A stretch of 64,000 nucleotides of DNA from Caproicibacterium argilliputei (lineage in GTDB: Bacteria > Bacillota > Clostridia > Oscillospirales > Acutalibacteraceae): the NCBI RefSeq assembly GCF_029211325.2, contig NZ_CP135996.1:496001-560000 (forward strand), given 5' to 3'. Positions 8,994 to 18,459 of the stretch are shown piece by piece; the first letter of the stretch is position 1, and the number at the start of each line of letters is the position of its first letter. The notes beneath the pieces are model-generated. The model ran no database searches. It saw only the letters and a list, made by a program, of their open reading frames with translations, and was not told where the DNA came from. The position numbers and the translations under genes were made by a program.

Positions 8994-9854
8994 TCAGGGG
9001 GCACGGCGCGCGGCCTTGCGGTACTGCAGGGGGCTTTGCGCGGCCATTGCGGAAAAACGTGTGGAAAAGTTCGCTTCATTTACGAAGCCGGTGCGGCGGG
9101 CAATCTCCCCGACCGGCAGGTCAGTTGTAACCAGAAGTTCCTTGGCGCGTGTAATCCGGCAGCGCAGCAGGAAATTGTACGGGGTGGTGCCAATGTACTG
9201 GCGGAACAAACGCAGAAAATAGGATTTGCTGATGTGCGCGGCGGAAACCAAGTCGTCCAGTGCCAGCGGTTCATCATAGTAGGTGCGAATGTGCTCCGCC
9301 GCGCGCTGCACCAGCGCACGGTTGGAGGCGGCCGTGTCATTTTCCAGTGTTTGCACCGCCATGGCGGAAAGCAGGGTGTGAATCGCCAGCCCCTGCCGCA
9401 GGATGGAGGGCATGGTTTCTGTGGGAATGCAGGCAAGCAGCTGCTCAAACGGCTCGCGCGCAGTCAGCGCGGAAAGCGGCACTGCGGTGATGTGCAGTGG
9501 ATTTAAAACCGGCTCTATCGCCTGCACACCGCTGCCGTCGATGTGCGCCCAGTAATGGTGCCAGCAGCTTGCCTCCGGCGCGGTGCAGTAGCTTTGCGGC
9601 TGTCGGCAGTTAAGCAGCAGCGCCTGTCCGGGCGGCAGCAGCACGGTGGTGTCGCCCTGCTCAATCAGCCCCGCACCGCGCAGCGTGAAAAACAGCAGAA
9701 AACTGTTTTTTTCCGAACGTGCAGTGGAAAAATGCGCGTTGCCGTAAAAAAGCCCGGCTTCTGTGCAGCGGTAGGGCTGCGCCAGTGCGGCGGCGCCCGG
9801 CGTGGTGCGCAGCCAGACGCTGCGCGGCTCAAAGTCCAGATTGCAGGAGAGCAT
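8994..9854 (-). CDS. AraC-family regulator of the rhamnose genes (RhaS/RhaR-like)
   Basis: 286 residues with an N-terminal cupin-like sensing half (LIEQGDTTVLLPPGQALLLN matches the AraC arm/binding fold) and a C-terminal pair of helix-turn-helix motifs (LALDDLVSAAHISKSYFLRLFRQ; PVGEIARRTGFVNEANFSTRF). The start at ATG 9854 has GGGAGG about 8 bases upstream. It is divergent from rhaB with about 145 bp between them, the usual arrangement for an activator of rhamnose catabolism. That role is inferred from position; sequence alone shows only an AraC-type sugar regulator. Confidence 0.85.
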   Translation of the reverse strand: MLSCNLDFEPRSVWLRTTPGAAALAQPYRCTEAGLFYGNAHFSTARSEKNSFLLFFTLRGAGLIEQGDTTVLLPPGQALLLNCRQPQSYCTAPEASCWHHYWAHIDGSGVQAIEPVLNPLHITAVPLSALTAREPFEQLLACIPTETMPSILRQGLAIHTLLSAMAVQTLENDTAASNRALVQRAAEHIRTYYDEPLALDDLVSAAHISKSYFLRLFRQYIGTTPYNFLLRCRITRAKELLVTTDLPVGEIARRTGFVNEANFSTRFSAMAAQSPLQYRKAARRAP

Positions 9855-9933
9855 TTTGGGTTCCTCCCGAAAAAATAGAATTTTGCAAAAGAACAGAAGA
9901 ATTATACGGATGGATGGGCGAAAAGCCCTGTGT

Positions 9934-9939
9934 TATACT
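9934..9939 (+). promoter_or_regulatory. -10 box of the rhaB promoter
   Basis: TATACT stands 61 bases upstream of the rhaB start, but no good -35 is found 16-18 bp upstream. This fits a promoter that needs the divergent AraC-type activator. Confidence 0.4.
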
Positions 9940-9999
9940 CAAAAAAGCAAAAAAATTCATTCGTTTTTACAATGTCATTTTAGCAAAAAGGAGCAGGGT

Positions 10000-11475
10000 A
10001 TGCAAACCTATTATTTGGCGGTGGACATCGGCGCCTCCAGCGGCCGGCACATTCTGGGTCATGTGGAAAACGGCAAAATGGTGTTGGAGGAGGTTTACCG
10101 CTTTGACAATACGCAGATTCGCAGAAACGGTCACGACTGCTGGAACCTGACGGCACTCTGGCAGCACATTCTGGCGGGAATGCAGGCGTGCAAAAAGCTG
10201 GGAAAGGTGCCCGCGACCATGGGCATTGACACCTGGGCAGTGGATTATGTTCTGCTGGACTGCGACAACCAGATTCTGGGGGACGCGGTGGCTTACCGCG
10301 ATAAGCGCACTGCTGGGGTGGACCGCGCGGCGGAAGCACTGGTACCTGCCGAACAGCTTTACAGCAGAACCGGCATTCAGAAGCAACCGTTCAACACGCT
10401 TTATCAACTGCTGGCACAGAAAAAGGAGCATCCGGAGCAGCTGGAGCAGGCTGTGCATTTTGCCATGCTGCCGGAATATTTTCATGCGCGCTTAACCGGA
10501 ATCCTGCAGAATGAGTACACCAATGCGACTAGCACCAATCTGGTCAATGCGCGCACCAAGACCTGGGACCGTGACCTGCTGGCGGCGTACCGGCTGCCCG
10601 TGCGGATTTTCGGGCCGCTTGCCATGCCGGGTACGCGGCTCGGCTCCCTGACCGAAGCGGTTCAGCAGGAAGTGGGCTTCGACTGTACCGTGGTGCTGCC
10701 TGCGACGCACGACACCGGCTCCGCGTTTCTGGCAGTTCCGGCACAGGACGACTGCTCGGTGTTCCTTTCTTCCGGTACCTGGAGCCTATTGGGGGTGGAA
10801 AACACCCGGCCGATTACCGACGAAGCGTCCCGCGCGGCGAACTTTACCAATGAAGGCGGCGCGTGGTACCGCTTCCGTTACCTCAAAAACATCATGGGTC
10901 TGTGGATGATTCAGTCCATTCGCCGGGAGCTTAACGGCGTTTCCTATGTGGAGGGCAGCGGCGTACAGACCCGCGCGGCAGAGAAAAAATGGAGCTTTGA
11001 CGACCTGCTTGCCGCGGCGCAGGCTTCCACGTTTTCCGGCTTGGTGGATGTGGATGACGAGCGCTTTCTTGCCCCACAGAGTATGTGCGAGGCGGTTCGG
11101 GAAGTCTGCCGCACCGGCGGGCAGCCGGTGCCGGAGCAGGTGGGCGACCTGATGCGCTGCGTTTACCGCAGCCTTGCCCGCTGCTACGCGCAGAGCATCC
11201 GGCAACTGGAGCAGCTGACCGGAAAAACCTATCGCACGATTCACGTGGTCGGGGGCGGCTGCAAGGACGGATATCTAAATCAGCTGACTGCAGACGCGTC
11301 CGGTCTGCCGGTGCTTGCAGGGCCGGTGGAGGGAACCGCACTGGGGAACCTGCTGGTACAGATGATTGCGGCAGGGGAGTACCCCTCGCTGGTGGAAGCA
11401 CGCACGGCGATTGCCGAAAGCTTCCCCATACAGCGTTTTGCTCCGGCACCGTTTGCAGAGCAGTCCAAATCATAA
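10000..11475 (+). CDS. rhaB: L-rhamnulokinase
   Basis: Phosphorylates L-rhamnulose at O-1 with ATP, the second step of rhamnose breakdown. The 491 residues match the FGGY kinase family. The N-terminal phosphate loop is DIGASSGRH (9-17), the central sugar/ATP region includes LPATHDTGSAFLAVPA, SSGTWSLLG follows, and the adenosine motif VVGGGCKDGYLNQLTA lies near the C-terminus. The start at ATG 10000 has AAAAGGAGC upstream; a longer in-frame extension to 9802 would overlap the divergent regulator and is rejected. It is first gene of rhaB-rhaA-rhaD. Confidence 0.95.
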   Translation: MQTYYLAVDIGASSGRHILGHVENGKMVLEEVYRFDNTQIRRNGHDCWNLTALWQHILAGMQACKKLGKVPATMGIDTWAVDYVLLDCDNQILGDAVAYRDKRTAGVDRAAEALVPAEQLYSRTGIQKQPFNTLYQLLAQKKEHPEQLEQAVHFAMLPEYFHARLTGILQNEYTNATSTNLVNARTKTWDRDLLAAYRLPVRIFGPLAMPGTRLGSLTEAVQQEVGFDCTVVLPATHDTGSAFLAVPAQDDCSVFLSSGTWSLLGVENTRPITDEASRAANFTNEGGAWYRFRYLKNIMGLWMIQSIRRELNGVSYVEGSGVQTRAAEKKWSFDDLLAAAQASTFSGLVDVDDERFLAPQSMCEAVREVCRTGGQPVPEQVGDLMRCVYRSLARCYAQSIRQLEQLTGKTYRTIHVVGGGCKDGYLNQLTADASGLPVLAGPVEGTALGNLLVQMIAAGEYPSLVEARTAIAESFPIQRFAPAPFAEQSKS

Positions 11476-11503
11476 GAAGGAACGGAATGAAAGGAGCCAG
11501 GTT

Positions 11504-12751
11504 ATGAGCTATCAGGAAGCAAAAGAACGCTATGCCGCACTGGGAGTCGACACGGAGGCGGCGCTGGCGGCGTGCGCCGACAAGGCGGTCAGCATCCACT
11601 GCTGGCAGGGTGATGATGTTGTTGGATTTGACAACAAGGACGGCGGTGCGGGAAACGGGATTCAGACCACCGGCAACTACCCCGGCCGCGCGCGGAATTT
11701 TGAGGAACTCAAGGCGGATTTTCTGCAGGCGGTCCGGCTGATTCCGGGCAAAAAACGTATCAACCTGCACGCCTGCTACGCGGTCTTTACCGAAGCACAC
11801 CCGTGGGTTGACCGCGATCAAATCACCTATGACCACTTTGCGCCGTGGGTCGCGTTTGCTAAAGAACACGGTTTCGGCATTGACTTTAACCCCACCATTT
11901 TCAGCCATCCGATGGTCAAGGAGGGGCTGACACTTTCCAGCCCGGACGAAACCGTCCGCCGGTTCTGGATTGCGCACTGCATTGCCTGCCGCCGGATTGC
12001 GGAGCGCATGGGTGCGGAACTGAACGACCAGGTGCTGAACAACGTCTGGATTCCGGACGGCTTTAAGGACGTGCCCGCCGACCGCTTGGGGCCGCGTATG
12101 CGGCTGAAGGCTGCGCTGGATGAAATTTTTGCAGAGCCGTGCCCGCACGTCATCGACTCTGTGGAAAGCAAATTTTTCGCCATCGGCGTGGAGTCGTACA
12201 CCACCGGTTCCAATGAATTTTATATGAGCTACGCGGCGCGTCATCCCGGGGTGTACAATCTGCTGGATGCCGGGCACTTTCACCCGTCCGAGTACATCAG
12301 CGACAAGATTCCGGCGCTGCTTTGCTTCTTTGACAAAGTGCCGCTGCACGTTACCCGGCCAGTGAACTGGGACAGCGACCATGTGGTGAATTACACAGAT
12401 GAAATCCGTGAAATCTGCAAGGAGATTGTCCGCTGCGGCGCGCTGGATAAAGTGCTGGTGGGGCTTGACTTCTTTGATGCGTCCATCAACCGTGTGGCTG
12501 CGTGGGTCATCGGCACGCGCGCCTTTGAGCAAGCGCTGCTCAATGCCCTTCTGCAGCCGGACGAGGAACTTAAGCGCCTGCAGGACACCGGGGCGTTTAC
12601 CAAAAAAATGATGCTGATGGAGCAGGCCAAAATTATGCCTTTCTCAGACGTGTGGGCAGAGTACTGCCGCCGCGAAGGCGTGCCGGCGGATGAAAGCTGG
12701 TTTGCCGAGGTTCAGCGGTACGAAGACGAAGTCCAGAGTAAGCGTGGGTAA
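11504..12751 (+). CDS. rhaA: L-rhamnose isomerase
   Basis: Converts L-rhamnose to L-rhamnulose using divalent metal. The 415 residues match the usual length of about 419. The xylose-isomerase-like barrel shows family signatures: SIHCWQGDDVVGFD near residue 30, GIDFNPTIFSHP, DAGHFHPSEYISDK and GLDFFDASINRVAAW. The ATG at 11504 follows GGAGCC, 28 bases after rhaB, so the two are co-transcribed. Confidence 0.96.
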   Translation: MSYQEAKERYAALGVDTEAALAACADKAVSIHCWQGDDVVGFDNKDGGAGNGIQTTGNYPGRARNFEELKADFLQAVRLIPGKKRINLHACYAVFTEAHPWVDRDQITYDHFAPWVAFAKEHGFGIDFNPTIFSHPMVKEGLTLSSPDETVRRFWIAHCIACRRIAERMGAELNDQVLNNVWIPDGFKDVPADRLGPRMRLKAALDEIFAEPCPHVIDSVESKFFAIGVESYTTGSNEFYMSYAARHPGVYNLLDAGHFHPSEYISDKIPALLCFFDKVPLHVTRPVNWDSDHVVNYTDEIREICKEIVRCGALDKVLVGLDFFDASINRVAAWVIGTRAFEQALLNALLQPDEELKRLQDTGAFTKKMMLMEQAKIMPFSDVWAEYCRREGVPADESWFAEVQRYEDEVQSKRG

Positions 12752-12785
12752 CCAACGAATTTTTCAAAATCGAGGGAATAAAAAG

Positions 12786-13610
12786 ATGGAAATGACAGAT
12801 TTAAAATTTATGCAGGGATATATTCGGATGTGCAACGACGGCTGGCTGCAGGGGTGGCACGAACGCAACGGCGGCAACTTGACTTACCGCATGACTGCTA
12901 AAGAAGCAGAGGCTGCCCGACCGTTTTTCGGCGCTCCGCGCGAGTGGGTGGAGATGGATGTGCAGGCGAAGAACCTGGCAGGCGAATTCTTTGTGACCAC
13001 CGGCAGCGGCAAGTACTTGCGCAATGTTGTTTTAAGTCCGGCGGAAAATATCGGTATTGTGGAGATTAACGCGGCCGGCAACGGCTACCGTATTGTCTGG
13101 GGATTGGAAAACGGCGCGAAGCCGACCAGCGAATTCCCAACGCATTTTCTGAACCACAGTGTCCGCAAAACCGCTTCCGGCGGAACCAACCGCGTGATTT
13201 ATCACTGCCACGCAACCAATGTGATTGCGCTGACGTATCTTTTGCCGCTGACCGACCGTGACTTTACCCGTGCTTTGTGGCAAAGCGCGACTGAGTGTCC
13301 GGTGGTTTTCCCGGCAGGCGTGGGTGTGGTGCCGTGGATGGTTCCTGGCGGGCGCGAAATTGCGTTGGCAACCAGCAAGAAAATGGAAACCTATGACGCT
13401 GCTGTCTGGGCACAGCACGGTCTGTTTGTTTCCGGGCCGGATTTTGATACGGCATTCGGGCTGGCACACACAATTGAGAAGAGTGCGGAAATTTATTGGA
13501 AGGTCTTGGCCGGCGGGCAGGGAAAAATCCGTCAGACCATTACGGACGATGACCTGCGTGCCATTGCACGGGACTTCGGCGTAACGCTGAACGAAGCGTT
13601 CTTAGATTAA
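12786..13610 (+). CDS. rhaD: Rhamnulose-1-phosphate aldolase
   Basis: Zinc class II aldolase cleaving rhamnulose-1-phosphate into dihydroxyacetone phosphate and L-lactaldehyde. The 274 residues equal the family length. Visible motifs are FFVTTGSGKYLRNV, the zinc ligands in VIYHCHATN (HxH) and a later His in VWAQHGLFVSG. The ATG at 12786 has GAGGG about 9 bases upstream. It is the last gene of the operon. No lactaldehyde reductase or rhamnose mutarotase is nearby, so these steps must be encoded elsewhere. Confidence 0.95.
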   Translation: MEMTDLKFMQGYIRMCNDGWLQGWHERNGGNLTYRMTAKEAEAARPFFGAPREWVEMDVQAKNLAGEFFVTTGSGKYLRNVVLSPAENIGIVEINAAGNGYRIVWGLENGAKPTSEFPTHFLNHSVRKTASGGTNRVIYHCHATNVIALTYLLPLTDRDFTRALWQSATECPVVFPAGVGVVPWMVPGGREIALATSKKMETYDAAVWAQHGLFVSGPDFDTAFGLAHTIEKSAEIYWKVLAGGQGKIRQTITDDDLRAIARDFGVTLNEAFLD

Positions 13611-13620
13611 AAGCTCGGTA

Positions 13621-13667
13621 AAAACTGTGTCTGCAGCGTTCCATTCTGTGCAGGCACAGTTTTTTTA
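13621..13667 (+). terminator. Terminator of the rhaBAD operon
   Basis: AAAACTGTG-TCTGCA pairs with TGCAGG-CACAGTTTT and ends in a seven-T run. Confidence 0.8.
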
Positions 13668-13701
13668 CGCTTAAAATTACGAAAAGGCGAAAAAAATCCC
13701 C

Positions 13702-13730
13702 TTTTCTGTCCCGCGTGAAGCGTGTATAAT
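13702..13730 (+). promoter_or_regulatory. rhaT promoter
   Basis: TTTTCT (13702-13707) and a perfect TATAAT (13725-13730) with a 17-bp spacer. A perfect 15-bp palindrome, CTGCCCA-C-TGGGCAG (13739-13753), lies at the predicted transcript start and could be an operator. Confidence 0.65.
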
Positions 13731-13781
13731 AAAAGTTGCTGCCCACTGGGCAGACGGGAATGAGAGGAATGGGGTTATAAA

Positions 13782-14741
13782 ATGGGTGCGGCGTATGCAT
13801 TACTTTTGGTATCGGGAATCTGTCAGGGAAGTTTCGGATTGGGGTATAAAAAATATTCTCCGTTTTCCTGGGAAGCCTTCTGGTGGGTGTATTCCCTTTG
13901 CTGTATTGTGGTTTCGGTTCTGTGGGCGGCATTTGCACAGCCGGACTTTGGCGTCATTCTGGCGCAGGCAGGCTTTTCTGACCTTTGGCTGCCGGTTCTT
14001 TGCGGCGTGGTCTGGGGGCTTTCGACCATTGCGTTTTCCAAGTCGGTGCTGTTGATTGGGATGTCGTTGTGCTTCGGTATCAATATGGGTACCTCCGCTG
14101 CGGTCGGCTCGGTGATTCCGTTTTTCTTTTCCGGCAAACAGCCGTCTGCTGCTTCGGTCGGTTTTCTGCTGGGTGGTCTGGCGGTAACGCTGGCAGGCAT
14201 CGGCGTTATTACCAAAGCCGGACTGATGAAAGAACAGGCGCAGAAAACCGCAAATGCCAAGGCGGGCATTGGTCTGGCGGTTCTTTCCGGCCTGTGCTCC
14301 GGCATTATGAATGTCGGGTTTGACAAAGCGGCGCCGCTCGGTGCGCACGCGACAAATCCGACAGCTGCGGCGGCGGTGCAGTGGCTGCCGGTGCTGGTGG
14401 GCGGTATGGCAGCTTCTATGGTGTGCTGCACGGTTATGATTTTTCGCCGGAAAACGTGGCATACGTTTCGGGTGAAGGGGGCGGCCCGCCGCACGGGGAT
14501 TCTGTTCCTGACTTCTGTGGTTTGGCTGGCAGCACTGGCGCTGTACGGCGTTTCTGCGAAAATGATTGGCAGCTCCGGCAGCAGCGTCTGCTGGCTGATT
14601 TTCAATGCGCTTGCACTGATTATCAGCAACCTGTGGGGGTTAAAAACCGGCGAATGGCAGGGCTGCGGCAAAGCCAAAAAGGTTTTGTTCGGCGGTGACT
14701 TGATTATTTTGGCGTCCTGGCTGCTGATTTTAAATGTTTAA
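13782..14741 (+). CDS. rhaT: L-rhamnose:proton symporter
   Basis: A 319-residue, very hydrophobic membrane protein with about ten spans, matching the RhaT/DMT-superfamily rhamnose permease. Diagnostic segments are SGICQGSFGLGYKKYSPFSWE near the N-terminus and GLCSGIMNVGFDKAAPLG in the middle. ATG 13782 has GAGAGGAATGGGG upstream. It has its own promoter and lies downstream of the rhaBAD terminator, so uptake and catabolism are separate transcripts, perhaps under the same regulator. No rhamnose ABC importer is present in this module. Confidence 0.92.
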   Translation: MGAAYALLLVSGICQGSFGLGYKKYSPFSWEAFWWVYSLCCIVVSVLWAAFAQPDFGVILAQAGFSDLWLPVLCGVVWGLSTIAFSKSVLLIGMSLCFGINMGTSAAVGSVIPFFFSGKQPSAASVGFLLGGLAVTLAGIGVITKAGLMKEQAQKTANAKAGIGLAVLSGLCSGIMNVGFDKAAPLGAHATNPTAAAAVQWLPVLVGGMAASMVCCTVMIFRRKTWHTFRVKGAARRTGILFLTSVVWLAALALYGVSAKMIGSSGSSVCWLIFNALALIISNLWGLKTGEWQGCGKAKKVLFGGDLIILASWLLILNV

Positions 14742-14857
14742 TGGAATTTTGCGGAAGGGTTGCGCCGCGCGCGCAGGTTTGCTATTCTGTATAGTAAAGA
14801 AACGCAGAACTGCGGCGAAGCGGTTTCGCGCGAATCTCGTGAAAAGGAGGGCTTTGT

Positions 14858-16519
14858 ATGCCCCATATAGATATGCAGCGCAAGGTCAATGTCATTGGAC
14901 ACCGGCACCCGGATACCGACTCTGTCTGCTCGGCGATTGCCTACACATACCTGAAAAATCAGCTTGGCGGCAACTGCGAAGCGCGCCGCGCAGGGCAGCT
15001 GAACCGCGAAACGGAGTTTGTTCTGCAGTATTTCGGCGCGCAGCCGCCGCGGCTGTGCACCGATGTTCGCCCACAGGTTAAGGATATTGATATCCGCCGT
15101 CAGCCGGGTGTGGATGGCGATATGTCCCTAAAGGCGGCGTGGGAACTGATGCGCAGTGTGGAAATTGACACGCTCTGTGTAACCAGCGAGCAGAAGGAAC
15201 TGCTCGGCGTGATTACCATTAAAGATATTGCAACAGCCAACATGGATTTGCTGGACACAGCGGTGCTGGCGAAAGCGCGCACACCTTATCGAAATGTGCT
15301 TTCCGCACTGAACGGCAAACTGCTGACCGGCAGTGACAGCGGTGTGATTGACAAGGGTCGGATTTACATCGGCGCGGCATCTTCAGATGCAATGGAAGCG
15401 TATGTGCACGCCGGCGACATTGTGATTCTGTCCAACCGCATTGAAAGCCAGCTTTACGCGGTGGAGTGCGGCGCCGGGTGCATTATCATCTGCGGCGGGG
15501 TTACCGTGCCGCAGACCATTTTGACACGGGCGCAGGAAAAGGGCTGCCGCGTCATTACGACACCGTATCTGCTGTATGACGTTGCAAAGCTGCTAAGCCA
15601 GGCGGCACCCATTCGGCATTATATGAAAACAGAGCATATCCTGAAGTTTAACCTGAACACACCCGTTGAGGAAGCGCAAAAGGTGATGGCAAGCGTGCGG
15701 CTGCGCTACTTTCCGATTCTGGATGAGGAGGGACTGTACTGCGGTGTCATCAGCCGCCGCAACCTGCTCAATGTGCACCGGAAGCGTGTCATTCTGGTGG
15801 ATCACAACGAAAAGACGCAGGCGGTGGATGGGCTGGACGAAGCGGAGATTTTGGAGATTATCGACCACCATCGGCTCAACGCGGTGGAAACCGTGAATCC
15901 AATTTACTTTCGCAATGTGCCGATGGGCTGCACCTGCACCATTGTGTATCAGATGTTCTTGGAGAATCAGGTGGAAATCCCTAAGAGAATTGCCGGGCTG
16001 CTGCTTTCCGCGATTCTGTCCGATACGCTGATGTTCCGCAGCCCAACCTGCACGCCGGCAGATGAAGCGGCGGCTGCCGCGCTTTCCAAAACCGCGCAGG
16101 TGGACATTCCCGCCTATGCGCAGCAGATGTTTGAGGCGGGCGGCGACCTGACCGGCAAGACACCGGAGGAAGTTTTCCTTTCTGACTTTAAGATTTTCAG
16201 CAGTGGAGAGGTTCGTTTTGGCGTGGGACAGAGTATCTATATGACAGAAAAGTCCCGTGCTGCGGCAAAAAAGCTTATTGGCCCGTACCTGCAGAGAGTT
16301 TCCGTGCAGCAGGGGCTGCCGCTGATTTTCTATATGTTTACTGATGTGCCGAACGAATTTACCGACTTAATGTTTGCCGGAACGGACGCAGGTGAAATTG
16401 TTGCCAGCGCGTTTCACGTCCAGCCGGAGGGGCAGACGGCGGTGCTGCCCGGCGTGATGAGCCGCAAGAAGCAGTTGATTCCGCCGCTGATGGCCGCTGT
16501 GCAGGAGCGTATCAAGTGA
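14858..16519 (+). CDS. Manganese-dependent inorganic pyrophosphatase with regulatory CBS/DRTGG insert
   Basis: Family II pyrophosphatase (DHH phosphoesterase fold) hydrolysing pyrophosphate in the cytosol. Length 553 residues; plain family II enzymes are about 310, and the extra length is the CBS-DRTGG-CBS nucleotide-sensing insert known in clostridia. Metal motifs are GHRHPDTDS (14-22), VDHNE and IIDHHR near residues 313-340, which follow the insert, plus a C-terminal DHHA2 domain ending VLPGVMSRKKQLIPPL. The start at 14858 has AAGGAGGG about 8 bases upstream. Such enzymes are inhibited by AMP/ADP and activated by ATP or diadenosine polyphosphates through the CBS domains; that is family knowledge, not visible here. 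Confidence 0.93.
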   Translation: MPHIDMQRKVNVIGHRHPDTDSVCSAIAYTYLKNQLGGNCEARRAGQLNRETEFVLQYFGAQPPRLCTDVRPQVKDIDIRRQPGVDGDMSLKAAWELMRSVEIDTLCVTSEQKELLGVITIKDIATANMDLLDTAVLAKARTPYRNVLSALNGKLLTGSDSGVIDKGRIYIGAASSDAMEAYVHAGDIVILSNRIESQLYAVECGAGCIIICGGVTVPQTILTRAQEKGCRVITTPYLLYDVAKLLSQAAPIRHYMKTEHILKFNLNTPVEEAQKVMASVRLRYFPILDEEGLYCGVISRRNLLNVHRKRVILVDHNEKTQAVDGLDEAEILEIIDHHRLNAVETVNPIYFRNVPMGCTCTIVYQMFLENQVEIPKRIAGLLLSAILSDTLMFRSPTCTPADEAAAAALSKTAQVDIPAYAQQMFEAGGDLTGKTPEEVFLSDFKIFSSGEVRFGVGQSIYMTEKSRAAAKKLIGPYLQRVSVQQGLPLIFYMFTDVPNEFTDLMFAGTDAGEIVASAFHVQPEGQTAVLPGVMSRKKQLIPPLMAAVQERIK

Positions 16520-16624
16520 CGACAGAAGCCCTTTTTGCCGCAGAAGAAAAATTTTAAAAAAACAGTTGACTTTTTTTGCTCCGCGTGCTATTATATATGA
16601 GCACCTTTTGAGGAGCAAAGATAT

Positions 16625-16701
<77 letters not shown>

Positions 16702-16710
16702 AATTGTAAG

Positions 16711-16757
16711 TGCATCGGCTTAACAGTATTTCTGCTGTTCAGCCGATGCATTTTTTT
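16711..16757 (+). terminator. Terminator of tRNA-fMet
   Basis: TGCATCGGCT-TAACAG pairs with CTGTT-CAGCCGATGCA, followed by seven T. Confidence 0.9.
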
Positions 16758-16806
16758 ACTGTCAAAAGTCCGTGTCACTGTTTTCTGCAGTATGAGAAAA
16801 CGAAAA

Positions 16807-16829
16807 GCGCACCCACATTGTGGGTGCGC
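16807..16829 (-). terminator. Terminator of tRNA-Ser
   Basis: An 11-bp perfect stem, GCGCACCCACA/TGTGGGTGCGC, follows the tRNA-Ser 3' end on the minus strand and is followed there by TTTT. Confidence 0.8.
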
Positions 16830-16853
16830 GAAAAATTGTCGGGTTAACCCGAC

Positions 16854-16942
16854 TGGCGGAAGCGGTGGGATTCGAACCCACGAGCCCTTGCGGGCTACCT
16901 GATTTCGAGTCAGGCCCGTTATGACCACTTCGATACGCTTCC
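16854..16942 (-). tRNA. tRNA-Ser (CGA)
   Basis: An 89-nt class II tRNA with a long variable arm and encoded CCA. The anticodon loop reads CTCGAAA, so it decodes TCG. The acceptor arms are GGAAGCG and CGCTTCC. It is convergent with tRNA-fMet; their terminators lie between them. Confidence 0.96.
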
Positions 16943-17150
16943 AAATTTTCGATTGCCTGTACCATGCACAGAACAGTACTATTTTATAGAAAAAGCAGAC
17001 AAATGTCAAGGGCTTGTTTTAAAACGCCGGCAAAGGCAAATTTCAGGAAGCTGCTGCAAAATTATTTTTGGTATAGGAAAACGAAATGCCAACGTGCCCT
17101 TCTGTAATTCTGCTTTTGCCGTGGCTGAAGCGGGGGATTTTACCAAACGC

Positions 17151-17179
17151 TTGACGATTTCCGCCGATTTATGTACAAT
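17151..17179 (+). promoter_or_regulatory. Promoter of the DUF815 ATPase
   Basis: TTGACG and TACAAT with a 17-bp spacer. The -10 overlaps an in-frame ATG at 17171, which therefore cannot be the start codon of the following gene. Confidence 0.75.
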
Positions 17180-17215
17180 AACAGTATCCATACCACAGGG
17201 AATGAGGGATTGGGC

Positions 17216-18457
17216 ATGAATCAAATGCGGCAGGCAGCGGAAGAAATGGCGTCCCTTTCGATTTACAGGGGCATTTTGCAGCGTACGGTGCCAAAGGCAC
17301 TGTACCGGCTGCTGTGGGCGAAAGACCGGGAAACTTTTTTGCGTGCGTGGGGCGACTTTTTCGCCGCCCTCTGCGAGCGCGAATGCAGCGAGAGTTTCGC
17401 GGAACATCTGACCGGTACGGCACTATATGACGAAAACGGCTTTTCGCTGGCCGCTGCGGCAGGCGAAACGAACTTTGCGCCCTCCATGATGCAGGCGGTG
17501 CAGCGCGACCTGCAGATTATTCTGAAACTGGCGCGCATGACGCCGGATGACCTGCTCGACAACTGTGGCTATGAAAACTTGCCGGAGCTGCCCCGCTGGA
17601 ACTGCGGAAAGCCAATTTCAATATTGGAAGGCGCCCCCAACGCGTATTTGGCGCGTATGACCGCATACTATCGGAAAAACGGCTGCGGAATGTATGCCCG
17701 GTACCGTGCGTTTATCTGGCGCGAAAAGAAAATTCTGCCGGTGGCGCACCCAGACCCGCAGAAAATGGCGGATCTGAAAGGATACGACGTGCAGCGTGGT
17801 CTGGTGGAAAACAATACGGTGGCGTTTCTGCATGACTTGCCTGCCAACAACTGTCTGCTGTACGGCGACCGTGGTACAGGAAAGTCCTCTACGGTGAAGG
17901 CACTTCTCAACGAATACGATGCGCAGGGGCTGCGCGTGATTGAAATGCCCAAGGAGTATCTGATGGACTTTCCGTATTTGGTAGACCAGATTGCCTCCAT
18001 TCCGATGCATTTCATTATTTTCATCGATGACCTTTCGTTTTCGCAGCAGGACGGCACGTATGCGGCGCTGAAGTCGGTGTTACAGGGCGGCTTGGCGGCA
18101 AAGCCTGCCAATGCCTTGATTTACGCGACATCCAACCGCCGCCACTTGCTGCGGGAGAGCTTTTCAGACCGTGAGGGCGATGATGTGCACCGCAACGATA
18201 CAGTGCAGGAGTCGCTTTCGCTTTCAGATCGCTTTGGTCTGGCGGTGAATTTTATGAATCCGGACAAGGCGCATTTTCTGGATATTATTGCACAGCTGGC
18301 ACATCAGCGCCAACTGGATGCGTACCTGCCGCAGCTGGAAATCGGCGCGGAGCGTTGGGCAACCGTGCACGGCGGCCGTTCCCCACGCGTGGCGCAGCAG
18401 TATATCCGTGATGCGCAGGCTAAGGTTCGTCTGGGGCAGTCCTTGGACGAGGTGTGA
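17216..18457 (+). CDS. DUF815-family P-loop ATPase
   Basis: A 413-residue AAA-like ATPase of unknown cellular role, widespread in clostridia. Walker A is GDRGTGKSS at about residues 217-225, Walker B is FIIFIDDLSF near 270. A sensor-like ATSNRRHL motif and an arginine-bearing RFGL segment follow. The N-terminal ~200 residues are an uncharacterised helical domain. ATG 17216 is preceded by GAGGG with 7-base spacing. No membrane segment or signal is seen, so it is cytosolic. It stands alone between its own promoter and a weak terminator; the lipoprotein gene downstream is 60 bases away and may be read through. Confidence 0.85.
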   Translation: MNQMRQAAEEMASLSIYRGILQRTVPKALYRLLWAKDRETFLRAWGDFFAALCERECSESFAEHLTGTALYDENGFSLAAAAGETNFAPSMMQAVQRDLQIILKLARMTPDDLLDNCGYENLPELPRWNCGKPISILEGAPNAYLARMTAYYRKNGCGMYARYRAFIWREKKILPVAHPDPQKMADLKGYDVQRGLVENNTVAFLHDLPANNCLLYGDRGTGKSSTVKALLNEYDAQGLRVIEMPKEYLMDFPYLVDQIASIPMHFIIFIDDLSFSQQDGTYAALKSVLQGGLAAKPANALIYATSNRRHLLRESFSDREGDDVHRNDTVQESLSLSDRFGLAVNFMNPDKAHFLDIIAQLAHQRQLDAYLPQLEIGAERWATVHGGRSPRVAQQYIRDAQAKVRLGQSLDEV

Positions 18458-18459
18458 GC

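Noticed and set aside
16762..16965. A minus-strand ORF including RSGHNGPDSKSGSPQGLVGSNPTASA
   Set aside because: This is translation of the tRNA-Ser gene and its flank, a frequent false ORF over tRNAs.
17171..17215. Earlier start for the DUF815 gene
   Set aside because: The ATG at 17171 overlaps the -10 box of the promoter.
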